Positions 8,427 to 21,098 of a DNA stretch of 39,654 bases are shown here, piece after piece (within the stretch, counting starts at the first letter, position 1; each line of letters starts with the position of its first letter). Under the pieces are notes generated by a model. It did no database searches. It saw nothing but the letters and a program-made list of their open reading frames with translations, and was not told where the DNA came from. Location of the stretch: assembly GCA_027452265.1 (NCBI GenBank), contig DAIDGR010000076.1:1-39654 (forward strand), read 5' to 3'. Source of the DNA: Caulobacteraceae bacterium (GTDB lineage Bacteria; Pseudomonadota; Alphaproteobacteria; Caulobacterales; Caulobacteraceae). A program made the position numbers and the translations under genes.

Positions 8427-9863
8427 CTAGCCGGCGGAGAAGGGATAGGGCGACACGGTCTTTTCGAACGAGTCCACGGCCAGGGCGCGCCCGGCGGGCT
8501 CGGCCGCCCGCTGCGGACAGGCGGGCCGCTCGCAGATCCGGCAGGAGGGGCCGATCTGGGTCACTTGCGGGGCGCCAAGATCGAGCCCACGCGCATAGGC
8601 GAGCCGGTGGGCGTATTTCAGTTCACAGCCAAGCCCCAGGGACAGCTCCGCCTCGTCCTCGCCCGGGGGAGGGGCGACCCGCCGGACGGTCCGGGCGAAG
8701 GTGAAATAGCGCTGACCCTCAGGGGTCTCGATGATCTGCGTGACGATGCGGCCCGGCGTGCGGAAGGCGGCATGCAGGCGCCAGCGCGGGCACACCCCGC
8801 CAAAGCGTGAGAACGGAAAGGCTCCGGCGGCGAAGCGCTTGGAGGTGTTTCCTGCCGCATCGACCCGGAGCATGAAGAACGGGACGCCCCGCGCCGTGGG
8901 TCGCGAGAGGCTGGTGAGGCGATGGCAGGCCTGCTCAAATCCCACGCCGAAGCGGGCCCGAACCCGGTCCATATCATAGCCGGTCTCCTCGCAGAGGCTG
9001 CGGAAGGGGGCGTAGGGCATCATCTGGGCGGCGGCGAGATAGTTGGCCAGGGTGACCTTGAGGAGGCGCGCGGTCGCGATATCCGGCGGCGCCGCCCGGG
9101 CGACCAGAGCGGTCAGCAGGTCATCGCCCTCGAACAGGCCGAGCTGATAGGCGAGGGCGAAGGCGCGGCCCGCCGCATCAAGGCGTTCGGAGATGATCAG
9201 CCGACGGCGATGATGGTCGTAGCGGCGCACCAGATCGCTGACGAGGTCGGCTGAAGCGATACGGACCTGCACACCGTGGCTTTCGGCGAGGCGCTGGCGC
9301 GCCGCATCGAAAAAGCCGTGCGGTTCGGCGCGCAGCTCCCCGGCGAGGGTCTCGCCCAAATCCTCAAGTTCTGGGAAATGGTTGCGCTGGCCCTGAAAGT
9401 GGTCGCTGACCCAGTCCGAGGGCGTGATCGAGGCCGCCGGATCGGCCGATCGCGCGCCGCGCGAGGCCCCGTCATAGAGCCGTCGCTCGCCGTGGGCGCG
9501 ATAGAGCCGAACAAAGGCCTCCGCGAGGCCCGGCGTCGTCTCCAAGGCTTCGCCGATCTCATGTCGCGGCACGGCGAGATCCCGGAACAGAGGGTCGGCC
9601 AAGACCTCGGCGAGGTCCTGCGCGCCGCCCGCATCAACCTCGCTGGAGAGGCTACGCACATCGATGTCGTAGGTCTGGGCGAGGCGCAGCAGAATCTGCG
9701 CCGTCAGGGGCCTCTGATTGCGTTCGAGATGGTTGAGATAGCTCGGCGAGACGGCGAGCTCCTGAGCCATGCGCGTCTGGGTCAGGCCCAGCTCACGGCG
9801 CAAGCGGCGCAACCTGGCGCCAAGGAACAGCTTGCGGTCTTGCGCGGTTGCAGCGGCAGGCAT
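8427..9863 (-). CDS. ScfR/RamB-type transcriptional regulator (XRE HTH + IrrE-like + DUF2083)
   Basis: Predicted 478-residue regulator. An XRE-type helix-turn-helix lies at about 12-68 ([20 protein letters not shown]). The middle is an IrrE/ImmA-like domain whose usual HExxH motif is replaced by [12 protein letters not shown], so it is probably not a protease. The C-terminal DUF2083 region ends with a Cys cluster (C441, C444, C449 in [12 protein letters not shown]). Members of this family include RamB, which controls acetate and glyoxylate genes in Corynebacterium, and PccR, which controls propionyl-CoA carboxylation in Rhodobacter; both are thought to respond to acyl-CoA status. Its divergence from isocitrate lyase, with paired dyads between them, strongly suggests that it regulates the glyoxylate shunt. 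That role is inferred from family and position. Confidence 0.88.
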   Translation of the reverse strand: MPAAATAQDRKLFLGARLRRLRRELGLTQTRMAQELAVSPSYLNHLERNQRPLTAQILLRLAQTYDIDVRSLSSEVDAGGAQDLAEVLADPLFRDLAVPRHEIGEALETTPGLAEAFVRLYRAHGERRLYDGASRGARSADPAASITPSDWVSDHFQGQRNHFPELEDLGETLAGELRAEPHGFFDAARQRLAESHGVQVRIASADLVSDLVRRYDHHRRRLIISERLDAAGRAFALAYQLGLFEGDDLLTALVARAAPPDIATARLLKVTLANYLAAAQMMPYAPFRSLCEETGYDMDRVRARFGVGFEQACHRLTSLSRPTARGVPFFMLRVDAAGNTSKRFAAGAFPFSRFGGVCPRWRLHAAFRTPGRIVTQIIETPEGQRYFTFARTVRRVAPPPGEDEAELSLGLGCELKYAHRLAYARGLDLGAPQVTQIGPSCRICERPACPQRAAEPAGRALAVDSFEKTVSPYPFSAG

Positions 9864-9874
9864 GCGGCCCTTCT

Positions 9875-9912
9875 GTCATATTTTGACCGGCTTTACGAGG
9901 TCATCTTTTGAC
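9875..9912. promoter_or_regulatory. Paired GTCA-N5-TGAC dyads between regulator and isocitrate lyase
   Basis: Two near-identical 13-nt sites, gtcatattttgac (9875-9887) and gtcatcttttgac (9900-9912), differ at one base, each forms a GTCA-N5-TGAC dyad, and they are spaced 25 bp apart. The first begins 12 bp upstream of the regulator's start codon; the second is about 110 bp before the aceA start. This arrangement fits cooperative binding by a dimeric regulator that represses itself and controls aceA. No binding is proven. Confidence 0.5.
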
Positions 9913-10023
9913 TTGCTGGCTTTTCGTCACACTCTTCGATTGCGAGCTGGCCAGCGCCGCTTCTATGGCCTGTCCCCTCGCGACGCCGCATCCGGCCGTC
10001 GCGTGATGGAGCATCAAGGCGTC

Positions 10024-11325
10024 ATGACCACCTTCCAGGATCTCGTTCCCGGCGCGCCAGCCGGCCGGTTCGCCAGCGTGCAGCGGCCCTACAGCCCGGC
10101 CGACGTGGCCAAGCTGCGGGGTTCGGTGACGGTCGCCCATACCCTGGCCGAACGCGGCGCCAACCGTCTTTGGGCGTCGCTGCACAGCGAGCCCTACATC
10201 AACGCCCTGGGCGCGGTGACCGGCAACCAGGCGATGCAGATGGCCCGGGCCGGACTGCAGGCCATCTATCTGTCCGGCTGGCAGGTGGCGGCCGACAACA
10301 ACACGGCCGGGGCCATGTATCCGGACCAGAGCCTCTACCCGGCGAACTCCGCGCCGGAGCTGGCGCGCAAGATCAACCGCACCCTTCAGCGCGCCGATCA
10401 GGTGGAGCACGCCGAGGGCGGGGCCAAGCGCGACTGGTTCCTGCCGATCGTGGGCGACGCCGAGGCCGGCTTTGGCGGGCCGCTGAACAGCTTCGAGATC
10501 ATGAAGGCCTTTATCGAGGCCGGCGCGGCGGGCGTACATTTCGAGGACCAGCTCGCCAGCGAGAAGAAGTGCGGCCACATGGGCGGCAAGGTTCTGATCC
10601 CCACCGCCGCCCACGAACGCAATCTGATCGCGGCACGTCTGGCGGCCGATGTGTGCGGCGTGCCGACCCTGGTCTTCGCCCGTACGGATGCGGAGTCGGC
10701 CAAACTGATCACGTCCGACATCGACGAGCGCGACCGTCCCTTCATCGTTGAGGGCGAGCGCACGGCCGAGGGCTTCTACCGGCTGAAGGACGGCACGGGG
10801 TTGCAGCACTGCATCGCCCGGGGCCTGGCCTACGCCAAATACGCCGACGCCCTGTGGTGGGAGACCTCGCATCCCAATCTGGAGGAGGCGCGCGCCTTCG
10901 CCGAGGCCGTGCACAAGGTCTATCCGGGCAAGCTTCTGGCCTACAACTGCTCGCCCTCGTTCAACTGGGAGGCGAACATCGACAAGGCCACCATCGCCAA
11001 ATTCCAGCGTGAGCTGGGGGCGATGGGCTATAAGTTCCAGTTCGTCACCCTGGCCGGGTTCCACAGCCTCAACATGGGCATGTTCGAGCTGGCCCTGGGC
11101 TACAAGGACCGGGGCATGGCCGCCTACTCCGAGTTGCAGCAGAAGGAGTTCGCCGCCGAGGCCATGGGCTATTCGGCCACGCGCCACCAACGCGAAGTCG
11201 GCACCGGCTATTTCGACGAAGTGGCCATGGTGATCTCCGGCGGGGCCTCGTCCACCACGGCCCTGGCCGAGTCCACCGAGGCGGCCCAGTTCAAGACCGC
11301 CAAGGGCGAGCCCGTCCCGGCCTGA
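10024..11325 (+). CDS. aceA: Isocitrate lyase
   Basis: Predicted 433-residue isocitrate lyase, which cleaves isocitrate to glyoxylate and succinate, the first step of the glyoxylate shunt needed for growth on acetate or fatty acids. The signature KKCGH is at residues 181-185 with the catalytic Cys at 183. The substrate/Mg segment GDAEAGFG is near 144-151, and the N-terminal region has the expected WQVAADNN motif. The length matches the bacterial family. The start at 10024 ([16 protein letters not shown]) matches the usual N-terminus; an in-frame ATG 18 nt upstream is possible, and neither has a strong ribosome binding site. It is followed by malate synthase on the same strand and is divergent from the ScfR-like regulator. 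Confidence 0.97.
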   Translation: MTTFQDLVPGAPAGRFASVQRPYSPADVAKLRGSVTVAHTLAERGANRLWASLHSEPYINALGAVTGNQAMQMARAGLQAIYLSGWQVAADNNTAGAMYPDQSLYPANSAPELARKINRTLQRADQVEHAEGGAKRDWFLPIVGDAEAGFGGPLNSFEIMKAFIEAGAAGVHFEDQLASEKKCGHMGGKVLIPTAAHERNLIAARLAADVCGVPTLVFARTDAESAKLITSDIDERDRPFIVEGERTAEGFYRLKDGTGLQHCIARGLAYAKYADALWWETSHPNLEEARAFAEAVHKVYPGKLLAYNCSPSFNWEANIDKATIAKFQRELGAMGYKFQFVTLAGFHSLNMGMFELALGYKDRGMAAYSELQQKEFAAEAMGYSATRHQREVGTGYFDEVAMVISGGASSTTALAESTEAAQFKTAKGEPVPA

Positions 11326-11339
11326 GGCCGGCGGGAAGG

Positions 11340-11364
11340 GACGCGGGCGACAGCCGCCCGCGTC
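11340..11364 (+). terminator. Hairpin after isocitrate lyase
   Basis: Inverted repeat with 10-nt perfect arms (gacgcgggcg at 11340-11349 and its complement at 11355-11364) and a 5-nt loop, starting 15 nt after the aceA stop. Only a weak T-containing tail follows. It may be a partial terminator or an mRNA-stabilising stem between aceA and aceB. Confidence 0.5.
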
Positions 11365-11401
11365 TTCGTCTCGACATACGATCGGCCAGGTTGCTGGCCC
11401 C

Positions 11402-11448
11402 CCTCTGTTCTGGCCCGCCTGTGTTCTGGCCCACCTGTGTTCTGGGAG
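11402..11448 (+). repeat. 16-bp tandem repeat in the malate synthase leader
   Basis: Nearly three units of a 16-bp sequence (ctgtgttctggcccac and variants) lie immediately upstream of aceB. The last unit runs into GGGAGG, the malate synthase ribosome binding site, so unit copy number would change the leader length. Confidence 0.7.
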
Positions 11449-11454
11449 GACGCC

Positions 11455-13056
<1,602 letters not shown>

Positions 13057-13207
13057 TCTTTCCGGTGCGCCTCCGCCATCTGGCGCGCTGACCTTGCGTC
13101 GCGATTGATCCGCGGCGAGGGCCGATCTAGGAGGCAGGATCAAAGCGACCCTCCAGGACGCGAGCGCGGCTGGACGATGGGCGCCGAAACTGGGCCAGGG
13201 AACGCAC

Positions 13208-15289
13208 ATGACCGCCATCAATTCCGTGACCGACTTCACGCGCGACGGCGAGGTCGGCGTCATCACCTTGAACTCTCCGCCGGTGAACGCGCTCTCCGCG
13301 CCGGTGCGCGACGGCCTGGCCGAGGGGATGAAGGCCGCCCTGGCGGACGCGGCGGTCAAGGCGGTGGTGATCATCTGTGAGGGCCGCACCTTCATCGCCG
13401 GCGCCGACATCACCGAGTTTGGCGGGGCGCAGAAGGGCGCCAGTCTGTTCGACGTGCAGAACGCCATCGAGGGCGCCTCTAAGCCGGTGATCGCGGCGAT
13501 CCACGGCACCGCCCTGGGCGGCGGGCTGGAGGTGGCGCTGACCTGTCATTACCGCGTGGCCGTGCCCTCGGCCCGTTGCGGTCTGCCGGAGGTGAATCTC
13601 GGCCTTCTGCCCGGAGCCGGCGGCACCCAGCGGCTGCCGCGCATCGTCGGCGCCCAAAAGGCCCTGGAGATGGTCACCTCCGGCCAGCACGTCCCGGCCA
13701 AGGACTGTCTGACCATGGGTCTGGTGGACGCGGTGGTGGAAGAGGGCAAGCTGCGCGACGGGGCCCTGGACTTCGCCCGCCGGATCGTGGCCGAGAACCG
13801 GCCGCTCAAACGCGTGCGCGACCTGGAAGACAAGGTCCAGGCGGATCGCGGACATCCGGAGATCTTCGACGCCTTCCGCAAGGCCAATGCCCGACGCTTT
13901 CGCGGCTTCCTGGCCCCTGAATACAATATCCGTTGCATCGAAGCGGCGGTGAACGAGTCCTTCGACGACGGGCTCAAAACCGAGCGCCGTCTGTTCGGCG
14001 AGTTGATCTCCGGCCCACAGAGCGCCGCCCAGCGCTATAGCTTCTTCGCCGAGCGCACGGCCGCCAAGATTCCCGACGTGCCGGACGACACCCCCGTCAT
14101 TCCCGTGAACCGAGTCGGCATCATCGGGGCCGGAACCATGGGCGGGGGCATCGCCATGAACTTCGCCAATGCCGGGATCCCCGTCACCCTGGTGGAGGTC
14201 AAGGCCGACGCGCTGGAGCGCGGACTTGGCGTGGTGCGCAAGAACTATGAACGCACCGCCGCGCGCGGGGGTCTGACGGCCGCCCAGGTCGAGGAGCGCA
14301 TGGCCCTGATCCAGGGCTCGCTCAGCCTTGAGGATCTGGCCGGGGTCGATCTCGTGATCGAGGCCGTGTTCGAGCGCATGGACATCAAGAAGGATATCTT
14401 CACCAGGCTCGACGCCATCTGCAAACCCGGCGCGATCCTCGCCACCAACACCTCGGCCCTGAACATCGACGAGATCGCCTCGGTGACCAAGCGTCCCGAA
14501 GCGGTGATCGGCCTGCACTTCTTCTCGCCCGCCAATGTCATGAAGCTTCTGGAGGTGGTCCGCGCCGACCACACCTCCAAATCGGTGATCGCCACCTCGA
14601 TGAAGCTGGCGCGCAAGATCGGCAAGATCGCGGTCCTCGTCGGGGTCTGCCCGGGCTTTGTCGGCAACCGCATCCTGGGGGCCCGCCAGCGTGAGGCGCA
14701 GAAGCTGGTGATGGAAGGGGCCATGCCCTGGGACATCGACCGGGTGCTCTATGACTTCGGCTTCCCCATGGGGCCCTTCGCCATGAGCGACCTCGCCGGG
14801 CTGGATATCGGCTGGGTGAAGGAGAAATCCAAGGGCGAAACCATACGCGATGTGCTGTGCGAGATGGACCGCCGGGGCCAGAAGACCGGCGCGGGCTATT
14901 ACGACTATGACGAGAACCGCACCGCCAGGCCCTCGCCCGTGACCGAGAAGATCATCCACGACTTCATCGTCAAGACCGGGGCCAATCCGCGTCACATCTC
15001 CGACGAGGAGATCCTCGAGCGCTGCCTCTATCCCATGGTCAATGAGGGCGCGAAGATCCTCGAAGAGGGCAAGGCCATCCGCGCCTCGGACATCGATGTG
15101 GTCTGGCAGAACGGCTATGGCTGGCCGGTCTATCGCGGCGGGCCGATGTTCTGGGGCGGTCAGATCGGTCTCGACAAGGTGCTGGCCGGGATGAAGCGTT
15201 TCGAAGCGACCATGGGCGAAGCCTACAAGCCTGCGGCGATGCTGGAGACCCTGGCCGCGGCGGGCCAGAAGTTCCCCGGCGCCGGCTGA
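13208..15289 (+). CDS. Fused enoyl-CoA hydratase / 3-hydroxyacyl-CoA dehydrogenase
   Basis: Predicted 693-residue bifunctional beta-oxidation enzyme (FadB/FadJ or peroxisomal MFE1-like). An N-terminal crotonase domain spans about residues 1-190 with both catalytic Glu in place: E108 in GGGLEVAL and E128 in [20 protein letters not shown] Rossmann NAD-binding domain starts near 300 ([14 protein letters not shown]), with the dehydrogenase His at about 437 ([11 protein letters not shown]). Two C-terminal dehydrogenase domains follow. It hydrates enoyl-CoA and oxidises 3-hydroxyacyl-CoA, producing acetyl-CoA that the neighbouring glyoxylate enzymes can use. The start at 13208 has AGGGA upstream. 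No thiolase is adjacent. I cannot separate a FadJ-type from a short-chain role. Confidence 0.93.
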   Translation: MTAINSVTDFTRDGEVGVITLNSPPVNALSAPVRDGLAEGMKAALADAAVKAVVIICEGRTFIAGADITEFGGAQKGASLFDVQNAIEGASKPVIAAIHGTALGGGLEVALTCHYRVAVPSARCGLPEVNLGLLPGAGGTQRLPRIVGAQKALEMVTSGQHVPAKDCLTMGLVDAVVEEGKLRDGALDFARRIVAENRPLKRVRDLEDKVQADRGHPEIFDAFRKANARRFRGFLAPEYNIRCIEAAVNESFDDGLKTERRLFGELISGPQSAAQRYSFFAERTAAKIPDVPDDTPVIPVNRVGIIGAGTMGGGIAMNFANAGIPVTLVEVKADALERGLGVVRKNYERTAARGGLTAAQVEERMALIQGSLSLEDLAGVDLVIEAVFERMDIKKDIFTRLDAICKPGAILATNTSALNIDEIASVTKRPEAVIGLHFFSPANVMKLLEVVRADHTSKSVIATSMKLARKIGKIAVLVGVCPGFVGNRILGARQREAQKLVMEGAMPWDIDRVLYDFGFPMGPFAMSDLAGLDIGWVKEKSKGETIRDVLCEMDRRGQKTGAGYYDYDENRTARPSPVTEKIIHDFIVKTGANPRHISDEEILERCLYPMVNEGAKILEEGKAIRASDIDVVWQNGYGWPVYRGGPMFWGGQIGLDKVLAGMKRFEATMGEAYKPAAMLETLAAAGQKFPGAG

Positions 15290-15312
15290 CGGTTCGGGCG
15301 CCCCTTCCGGGG

Positions 15313-18300
15313 TCAGTGGAAGTCGCGGCTGCGGATCAGACGCGGTGGCGCGACCCCTGACGCGACCCCTGGCGCGCCGTCGGGCGCGCCGTCGGGCCGC
15401 TCAAGATCAGACGCCCAGAGCTCGGCGAGGCGGGGCGTGAGGTCGTCAAAGCCTTCGGCGACGACATGGATCACCTCGCCGGCGCGCTGCAGACGCCCCC
15501 GGACCTCCAGGAGCCTGGCGCTCATGACCGTGCGGCGATGGGCGGTAAAAACGTCGGGCCAGACCACGGCGTTGGCGACTCCAGCCTCATCCTCCAGGGT
15601 GAGAAAGACCACGCCCTTGGCCGTGCCCGGCCGCTGGCGGATCAGGACCAGTCCCGCCACCGCCAGACGCGCGCCATCGGCCAGGTCTCGCAGACTCGCA
15701 CAGGGGGTCACGCCTCGCGCGGCGAAGGCGGGGCGGAAGAAGGCGCAGGGATGGCCTTTGAGCGACAGCCCGACCGTGCGGTAATCCTCAGCCACCTCGG
15801 CGCCGGCGCGGAGCCGGGCGAGGGCGACGGGCTCCTCCCTTGGCGCGCCCATCAGCCGCAGCAGGGGCGGCGCCCTGACCTCCGCCGCCTTGGCCGCCCA
15901 CAGACCCTGCCGGCGCGGCAGGCTCAGGCCGCAGAGGGCGTCCGCCTCCGCCAGCCGCTCCCAGACCGGGCGCGACAGCCCGGCGGTCTGAACCAGGTCG
16001 GTCAGATCCCTGGCGCCGGCCTCACGCGCGGCGATCAGACGCGCCGCGTCCTCCCGCATCAGGCCCTTGATCTGGCGCAGGCCAAGCCGCACCGCCTGAA
16101 GAGGGCCGCGCCTTGTCGGCGGCTCCAGGCCGCTGTCCCAGTCGCTCATCATGATGTCCACGGGACGCACCTCGACATGATGCTGCTGGGCGTCGCGCAC
16201 GAGTTGGGCGGGCTGGTAAAATCCGAGCGGCTGGCTGTTGAGCATGGCGGCGCAGAACACATCCGGCCGGTGACGTTTGATCCAGGCGGAGACGTAGACG
16301 AGCTTGGCGAAGCTCACCGCATGGCTCTCCGGGAACCCGTACGACCCGAATCCCTCGATCTGGCGAAAGCAGCGCGCGGCGAAGTCCGGATCATAGCCCC
16401 GCCTGGTCATGCCGGTGACGAACTTGTCGCGATACAGTCTGAGATCGCCATCGCTCTTGAAGGTGGCCATCGCGCGGCGCAGCCCGTTCGCCTCTTCCGG
16501 CGTGAACAGGGCGGCTTCGATGGCCAGACGCATGGCCTGCTCCTGAAACAGCGGGACGCCCAGGGTCTTGCCGAGAATGGCGCGAAGCTCATCCGGCGGA
16601 CCGTGCTCGGGCGCCGGAGCGGGGAAGCTCACCGCCTCGCGGCCCTCCCGGCGCCGCAGATAGGGGTGCACCATGTCGCCCTGAATCGGACCGGGGCGGA
16701 CGATGGCGACCTCGATGACGAGATCGTAGAAGCGCCTGGGGCGAAGGCGCGGCAGCATGGCCATCTGGGCCCGGCTTTCGACCTGGAAGACACCCACCGA
16801 ATCTCCCGCCGACAGCATCTCGTAGACGCCTTCATCCTCGCGCGGCAGATCGGCCATGTCGGCCACGCCCAGGGCCTTGAGAGACTTGGCGATGGCGCTC
16901 AACATGCCCAGGGCGAGCACGTCGACCTTCATCAGGCCGAGCGCGTCAATGTCGTCCTTGTCCCATTCCAGAAACGTACGGTCGGCCATGGCCGCATTGC
17001 CCAGGGGAACCGTCTCGTCCAGGCGTTTCCGGGTCAGGACAAAGCCGCCCACATGCTGGGACAGATGGCGCGGAAACCCGATCAGGGCGGCGGCGATTTG
17101 CGTGGCCCGGCGGATGTCCGGGGCGTCCGGATCGAGCCCCGCCTGGCGGATGTGCAGGGCCGGATCGCCCTCGCCCCAATGCGACCAGATGGTTCGGGAC
17201 AAGGCCGAGGTGACGTCCTCTGACAGGCCCAGAACCTTGCCAACCTCGCGGATCGCGCGGCGACCGCGGAAATGAATCACCGTGGCGCAAATGGCCGCAC
17301 GCTCCCGGCCATAGCGCGCATAGATATGCTGGATGACCTCTTCGCGCCGCTCGTGCTCGAAATCCACGTCGATATCGGGCGGTTCGTCCCGGGCCTTGGA
17401 GATGAAACGCGCGAAAAGGATGTCGTGATCGGGCGCGGTCGGGTCCACCGCCGTCACGCCGAGACAGAAACACACCGCGGAATTGGCGGCCGAACCCCGC
17501 CCCTGGCACAGAATGCCCTGGCTGCGCGCCCAGCGGACGATGTCGTGAACGGTGAGGAAATAGTTGGCGAAGCCCAGTTCGGCGATCAGGGCGAGCTCTT
17601 GGTTCAGGTGCCGCTTGACCTTGTCCGGCACGCCGTCCGGATAGCGCCAGGCGGCGCCGGTCCAGGCCAGATCGGTCAGATGCGCCATGGCCGTGCGCCC
17701 AGGCGGCACGGGCTCGTCCGGATATTCGTAGCGAAGCTGGGACAGATCGAAGCCGATGCGGCCGGCCACTTCGCGCGCCCGGGCCAAGGCCCCCGGCCAG
17801 GCCTGAAACAGCCGCGCCATCTCCGCCGGAGCCTTGAGGCGCCGCTCGGCGTTGGGCTGAAGCGCCAGGCCCGCCTGCTCCAGGGTCACGCCCAGGCGGA
17901 TACAGGTGACCACGTCCTGCAGCAGGCGACGCTCAGAGCCGTGATAGAGCACGTCGCCGCCGGCCAGGAGCGGAGCGCCAGCGCGCCGGGCCAGGGCGTC
18001 GAGGCGGTGCAGGCGCTTGATGTCGTCGGCGTGATAGCGCCGCGCCCCCAGGAGCGAGACCTGATCAGGCCAGGCCTCGGCGAGGCGCGCCAGCCAAGTC
18101 TCGAAGGCCGTATCGATCCGTTCGGGCGGAACGACCAGAAGCTGCTGGCCCCGCGCGTGAGCCATGAGATCGGCGGTGTCGATCTGGCACTGGCCTTTGG
18201 GCGCGCGCCGCTTGCCGAGGGTGAGAAGCCGGGTGAGGCGTCCCCAGGCGTCACGATCGGTCGGGTAGCAAAGAACGCTGGGGGCCCCGTCACTCAGATC

Positions 18301-18525
18301 GAGCCGGGCGCCGGTGACGACCCTCTGGCCGATCTCACGGCCCTTTTTCCAGGCGCGCACCACGCCCGCCAGACTGTTGTGATCGGCGAGGCCCAGAACA
18401 GAGAGGCCAAGAGCCTTGGCCGTCAGAACCAGCTCTTCGGGGTGGGAGGCGCCGCGTAGAAAGCTGAAATTGCTGATCGTCCAGAGCTCGGCGTGGTCCG
18501 GCGCCTCCCCTTGCGGCGTCGGCAT
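15313..18525 (-). CDS. dnaE2: Error-prone DNA polymerase DnaE2 (ImuC)
   Basis: Predicted 1070-residue C-family DNA polymerase, the catalytic subunit of the SOS mutasome. An N-terminal PHP domain opens with [16 protein letters not shown]. The polymerase carboxylates lie in PDIDVDFEH (D384 and D386) and [10 protein letters not shown]. Finger motifs and helix-hairpin-helix segments follow, and an OB fold is near the C-terminus ([16 protein letters not shown]). The catalytic residues are intact, so it should be active. The start at 18525 overlaps the imuB stop as TGATG, indicating translational coupling. The extreme C-terminus ([17 protein letters not shown]) is encoded by 12-bp tandem repeats and may be variable. 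It is convergent with the beta-oxidation gene. Confidence 0.96.
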   Translation of the reverse strand: MPTPQGEAPDHAELWTISNFSFLRGASHPEELVLTAKALGLSVLGLADHNSLAGVVRAWKKGREIGQRVVTGARLDLSDGAPSVLCYPTDRDAWGRLTRLLTLGKRRAPKGQCQIDTADLMAHARGQQLLVVPPERIDTAFETWLARLAEAWPDQVSLLGARRYHADDIKRLHRLDALARRAGAPLLAGGDVLYHGSERRLLQDVVTCIRLGVTLEQAGLALQPNAERRLKAPAEMARLFQAWPGALARAREVAGRIGFDLSQLRYEYPDEPVPPGRTAMAHLTDLAWTGAAWRYPDGVPDKVKRHLNQELALIAELGFANYFLTVHDIVRWARSQGILCQGRGSAANSAVCFCLGVTAVDPTAPDHDILFARFISKARDEPPDIDVDFEHERREEVIQHIYARYGRERAAICATVIHFRGRRAIREVGKVLGLSEDVTSALSRTIWSHWGEGDPALHIRQAGLDPDAPDIRRATQIAAALIGFPRHLSQHVGGFVLTRKRLDETVPLGNAAMADRTFLEWDKDDIDALGLMKVDVLALGMLSAIAKSLKALGVADMADLPREDEGVYEMLSAGDSVGVFQVESRAQMAMLPRLRPRRFYDLVIEVAIVRPGPIQGDMVHPYLRRREGREAVSFPAPAPEHGPPDELRAILGKTLGVPLFQEQAMRLAIEAALFTPEEANGLRRAMATFKSDGDLRLYRDKFVTGMTRRGYDPDFAARCFRQIEGFGSYGFPESHAVSFAKLVYVSAWIKRHRPDVFCAAMLNSQPLGFYQPAQLVRDAQQHHVEVRPVDIMMSDWDSGLEPPTRRGPLQAVRLGLRQIKGLMREDAARLIAAREAGARDLTDLVQTAGLSRPVWERLAEADALCGLSLPRRQGLWAAKAAEVRAPPLLRLMGAPREEPVALARLRAGAEVAEDYRTVGLSLKGHPCAFFRPAFAARGVTPCASLRDLADGARLAVAGLVLIRQRPGTAKGVVFLTLEDEAGVANAVVWPDVFTAHRRTVMSARLLEVRGRLQRAGEVIHVVAEGFDDLTPRLAELWASDLERPDGAPDGAPGVASGVAPPRLIRSRDFH

Positions 18526-20207
18526 CAGAAAAGGCCGTGCAGCCACCAGCGGGCTGGGGCCCCGGCGGCGTGGGTTCCGGCCCGGAACAGCCAGAAGCGG
18601 GCGCCTGTCTCGTCCTCCACCCGATAATAGTCGCGCTCCGGCGCGGACTCCGCGGCGTCCCACGACCAACGCCACCATTCGGGCGCGAGGCGCTCGGGGC
18701 CCTCCGCCAAGCGGACGCGATGCAGAACGCCGCGCCAGCGGAACAGACGCGGCGGGTCGTCAGGCGCCAGGGCCACGGCCTCCACCGGTTCGGGCCGGGC
18801 GAAAAGGCGGACAGGGCGCGGGCGCGCGATGTCCCAGCCCCCGTGCTCGCCCCCGTGCTCGCCCCCGCGCTCGCCCATGTCCTCTCCTGGCGGCGCCAAG
18901 GGCGGCAGGACGCGGCACGCGCGCTCGGGCAGGTGGCTGGGATTTGGCGCCGCCCGCCAGACCTTCTCGACGCCAGGGCGATGAACGAGCCGATCCACCA
19001 GAGGCGCCAGGGTCTCGGGATCTTGAACGGCGGTGCGGGCCGGATCGCACCCAGGATCAAGACTGGGCCCAAGATCGCGCTGCCGCGAACGGTCCGGCGC
19101 CGTCTCCTGCGCCTCCAGGGTGGCGACCTCAATGCCGAATCCCGGATCCACCGTCTCCAGCTTGGGGCCCAGGAGCCGCATCAGGCCGTCAGGATCCCGC
19201 GCCGCCAGGGCCAGGCTCACCTCGCGGACGCGCGGCCGGCGGTCGACGCCATGCAGCTCCAGCCGGAAACGCCGCGCGCCAAGTCCCGCCTCATCGAGAC
19301 GCCTGCACAACTGTGCGCAGAGGTCCCGCGTCACCCGGGCCAGATCCTGCGGCGTGCTGATCGGCTCGGCCAGAGCCAGGCGCGCCAGATGCGGCGCGCG
19401 GGGGCGGCGGAAGACGAGCGCCTCGGGCATGCGGCCAAGCGCCTGATCCAGACGCAGGGACGCCTTGGGGCCAAACCGCCGGACCAGAGCCGCGCGCGGC
19501 AGGGACAGGAGATGGCCGATCCGGTCCAGCCCGAGCCGGCCGAACTGGGCGACCTCCTCGGGCGCAAGACGAAGCGCGGCCAGGGGCAGATCCTGCAAGG
19601 CCTCAGCCTCCTCGCCTGAGGCGAGCCGCGCCGGACGCTCTGGAGCGGCTGTGAAACGGGCCAGGGCCCAGGCCGCGCCCACCGTGGCGGCGACGCCGAT
19701 CCGCACCGGGACGCCCTGACGCGCCAGGCGCGTTTCCAGATCCCTGGCCAGATCGTGTTCGCAGGCCCAGAGCCGGTCCAGGCCGGTCACATCAAGAATC
19801 AGGCCTTCGGGGGGATCCGCCGCCACGGCCGGAGAAAACCGGGCAGCCCAATCGCACAGAGCCTCAAGGGCCGCGTGATCCCCCGTCGGGTCGGCCTCCT
19901 CGAGCGTCAGTTCGGGAACCAGGGCGGCGGCGTCCGCGGCCGGCTGTCCCACCCATAGCCCCAGGGCTGCGGCGGCGGGATCGACCGCGAAAAGCCGCCG
20001 CATGCCGCGCACGGAATGGACAAGGGCGAAGGGGGGCGCGAAGGGGCGCGCAAGGGGCGGAGCCGGAGACTCATCCAGCCCGTCGCAGGGGCATGGCGGC
20101 GAAGGCCTCGCCGGACTGTCCCGGCCCGAAGCCGGGGCCAGACGCCCGGCCCGAAGGGCGCGAACGATCGGCCAGTTCGGCAACCACGCGCAAAGGAAAC
20201 GCTCCAT
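18525..20207 (-). CDS. imuB: ImuB, Y-family-like mutasome protein
   Basis: Predicted 560-residue Y-family DNA-polymerase-like protein of the ImuB group. In characterised systems it lacks polymerase activity and bridges the beta clamp, ImuA and DnaE2 during SOS mutagenesis. The N-terminus [13 protein letters not shown] is typical of the group. The Y-family-like core includes [15 protein letters not shown] and a palm/thumb region ([14 protein letters not shown]). QDLPLAAL could be a clamp-binding segment, but that is a guess. The start at 20207 is preferred over the ATG at 20213 because GGAG sits seven bases upstream of 20207 but directly against 20213. It overlaps the imuA end by 137 bp. A linker, [13 protein letters not shown], comes from a 12-bp repeat. 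Confidence 0.92.
   Translation of the reverse strand: MERFLCAWLPNWPIVRALRAGRLAPASGRDSPARPSPPCPCDGLDESPAPPLARPFAPPFALVHSVRGMRRLFAVDPAAAALGLWVGQPAADAAALVPELTLEEADPTGDHAALEALCDWAARFSPAVAADPPEGLILDVTGLDRLWACEHDLARDLETRLARQGVPVRIGVAATVGAAWALARFTAAPERPARLASGEEAEALQDLPLAALRLAPEEVAQFGRLGLDRIGHLLSLPRAALVRRFGPKASLRLDQALGRMPEALVFRRPRAPHLARLALAEPISTPQDLARVTRDLCAQLCRRLDEAGLGARRFRLELHGVDRRPRVREVSLALAARDPDGLMRLLGPKLETVDPGFGIEVATLEAQETAPDRSRQRDLGPSLDPGCDPARTAVQDPETLAPLVDRLVHRPGVEKVWRAAPNPSHLPERACRVLPPLAPPGEDMGERGGEHGGEHGGWDIARPRPVRLFARPEPVEAVALAPDDPPRLFRWRGVLHRVRLAEGPERLAPEWWRWSWDAAESAPERDYYRVEDETGARFWLFRAGTHAAGAPARWWLHGLF
18838..18873. repeat. 12-bp in-frame triplication within imuB
   Basis: Three 12-bp units (cccccgtgctcg twice, then cccccgcgctcg) lie end to end in the imuB coding sequence. 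Each adds four residues (GGEH or GGER on the minus strand) to a probable surface linker, so copy changes would keep the frame. Confidence 0.8.
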
Positions 20208-20940
20208 CAACATGCTCCACGAGCCAGGCGCCGGGACGACCGCCCTGGGCGCGATCCAGCACAGCGCGCCAGCGGGGCGGACCAAGGCCCGAGGCCACCT
20301 CGTCGGGTAGACCGGACAGGAGAGAGCCGGACGGGGGAGAGCTGGGCGCGGGGGCCAGACGCCAGCGCGTGGCCGCCCCTGGACTGGCTTCGCTCTCATC
20401 CCGCCCGGCCTTCGGATCCTGGAGGCGCCGCGCGTCGCCAAAAGGCCGCCGCCGCACGACAAACCCCGTGGATCCATGCGTTGCGCAGGCCAGGTGCAGG
20501 CGTCGTCCGGCCACCAGATCGATGCGATCCACCTCGGCCAGAGCCGCCGCCACGCCCGGACTGGCGAGGCTTTCCTCCAGGGCGGCGAGGGCTTCGGCGT
20601 CGCGCCGCACACGCACCTGGATCAATCGCGTGGAGGGAAAGCCCAGACCCCACAGGCCCGGCGCATAAAGATCGTCCTGGCGCAGGATCCAGATCACGGC
20701 GCCGCGTCGCGCCAGGGGCGCACAGAGCGTCGCGGCGAAGGCCGCCGCCGCCGCGCCCGTTTCGCGCTCCAGCCCCTCCCCGATCAGTTCATGCCAGCGA
20801 CCGAGGGTCAGCCCCCCGCCAAGAGCCGCGTCCAGCCTTGCGTCGCCCAGGCTTAGGCGCGAGCGTGTCGCATCACGGCTGGCTGGGTCCAGGGCCGCAA
20901 TCCGGGCGCGCAAAGCCTGCAGGGGCGCCGCTTGCGCCAT
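20071..20940 (-). CDS. imuA: ImuA, SOS mutasome accessory protein
   Basis: Predicted 289-residue ImuA (RecA-like/SulA-like fold family), first gene of the imuA-imuB-dnaE2 operon. The core LDAALGGGLTLGRWHELIGEG (about residues 54-74) resembles the truncated P-loop region of this family, followed by RGAVIWILRQDDLYAPGL and FPSTRLIQV. Recent work on other bacteria describes ImuA as interacting with ImuB and modulating RecA; its role here is inferred from family. The start at 20940 has an excellent AAGGAGAG upstream and lies 31 nt from a LexA box, so SOS induction is expected. The C-terminal end overlaps imuB by 137 bp. Confidence 0.9.
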   Translation of the reverse strand: MAQAAPLQALRARIAALDPASRDATRSRLSLGDARLDAALGGGLTLGRWHELIGEGLERETGAAAAAFAATLCAPLARRGAVIWILRQDDLYAPGLWGLGFPSTRLIQVRVRRDAEALAALEESLASPGVAAALAEVDRIDLVAGRRLHLACATHGSTGFVVRRRPFGDARRLQDPKAGRDESEASPGAATRWRLAPAPSSPPSGSLLSGLPDEVASGLGPPRWRAVLDRAQGGRPGAWLVEHVDGAFPLRVVAELADRSRPSGRASGPGFGPGQSGEAFAAMPLRRAG

Positions 20941-20971
20941 GATCTCTCCTTGCGGGCCGCGCCGCGCGTGT

Positions 20972-20986
20972 GTTCTTGTTTTGTTC
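20972..20986 (-). promoter_or_regulatory. LexA (SOS) box upstream of imuA
   Basis: The sequence gttcttgttttgttc matches exactly the alphaproteobacterial LexA operator GTTC-N7-GTTC. It lies 31 nt before the imuA start codon and in front of the known SOS-regulated imuA-imuB-dnaE2 operon. It is also 112 nt upstream of the divergent carboxylase start. Confidence 0.9.
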
Positions 20987-21098
20987 TAGTCTGGCGTCCT
21001 CGAGAGTCAAGACAAGCGTTTGGATGAAAAGGGTCGCGCGGGCCCGCATCCGGCCTCTATGGTCAGGCAAAAGACGCGGAACGCGCCCGGGAGCCCGC

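Noticed and set aside
13127-14995. 622-residue minus-strand frame opposite the beta-oxidation fusion gene
   Set aside because: His/Gly/Asp-rich antisense translation without motifs; the plus-strand enzyme is unambiguous.
18525-20612. Longer imuB starting at 20612
   Set aside because: The added N-terminal part is read through imuA in another frame, is Pro/Arg-rich and lacks homology; [13 protein letters not shown] at 20207 is the typical start.
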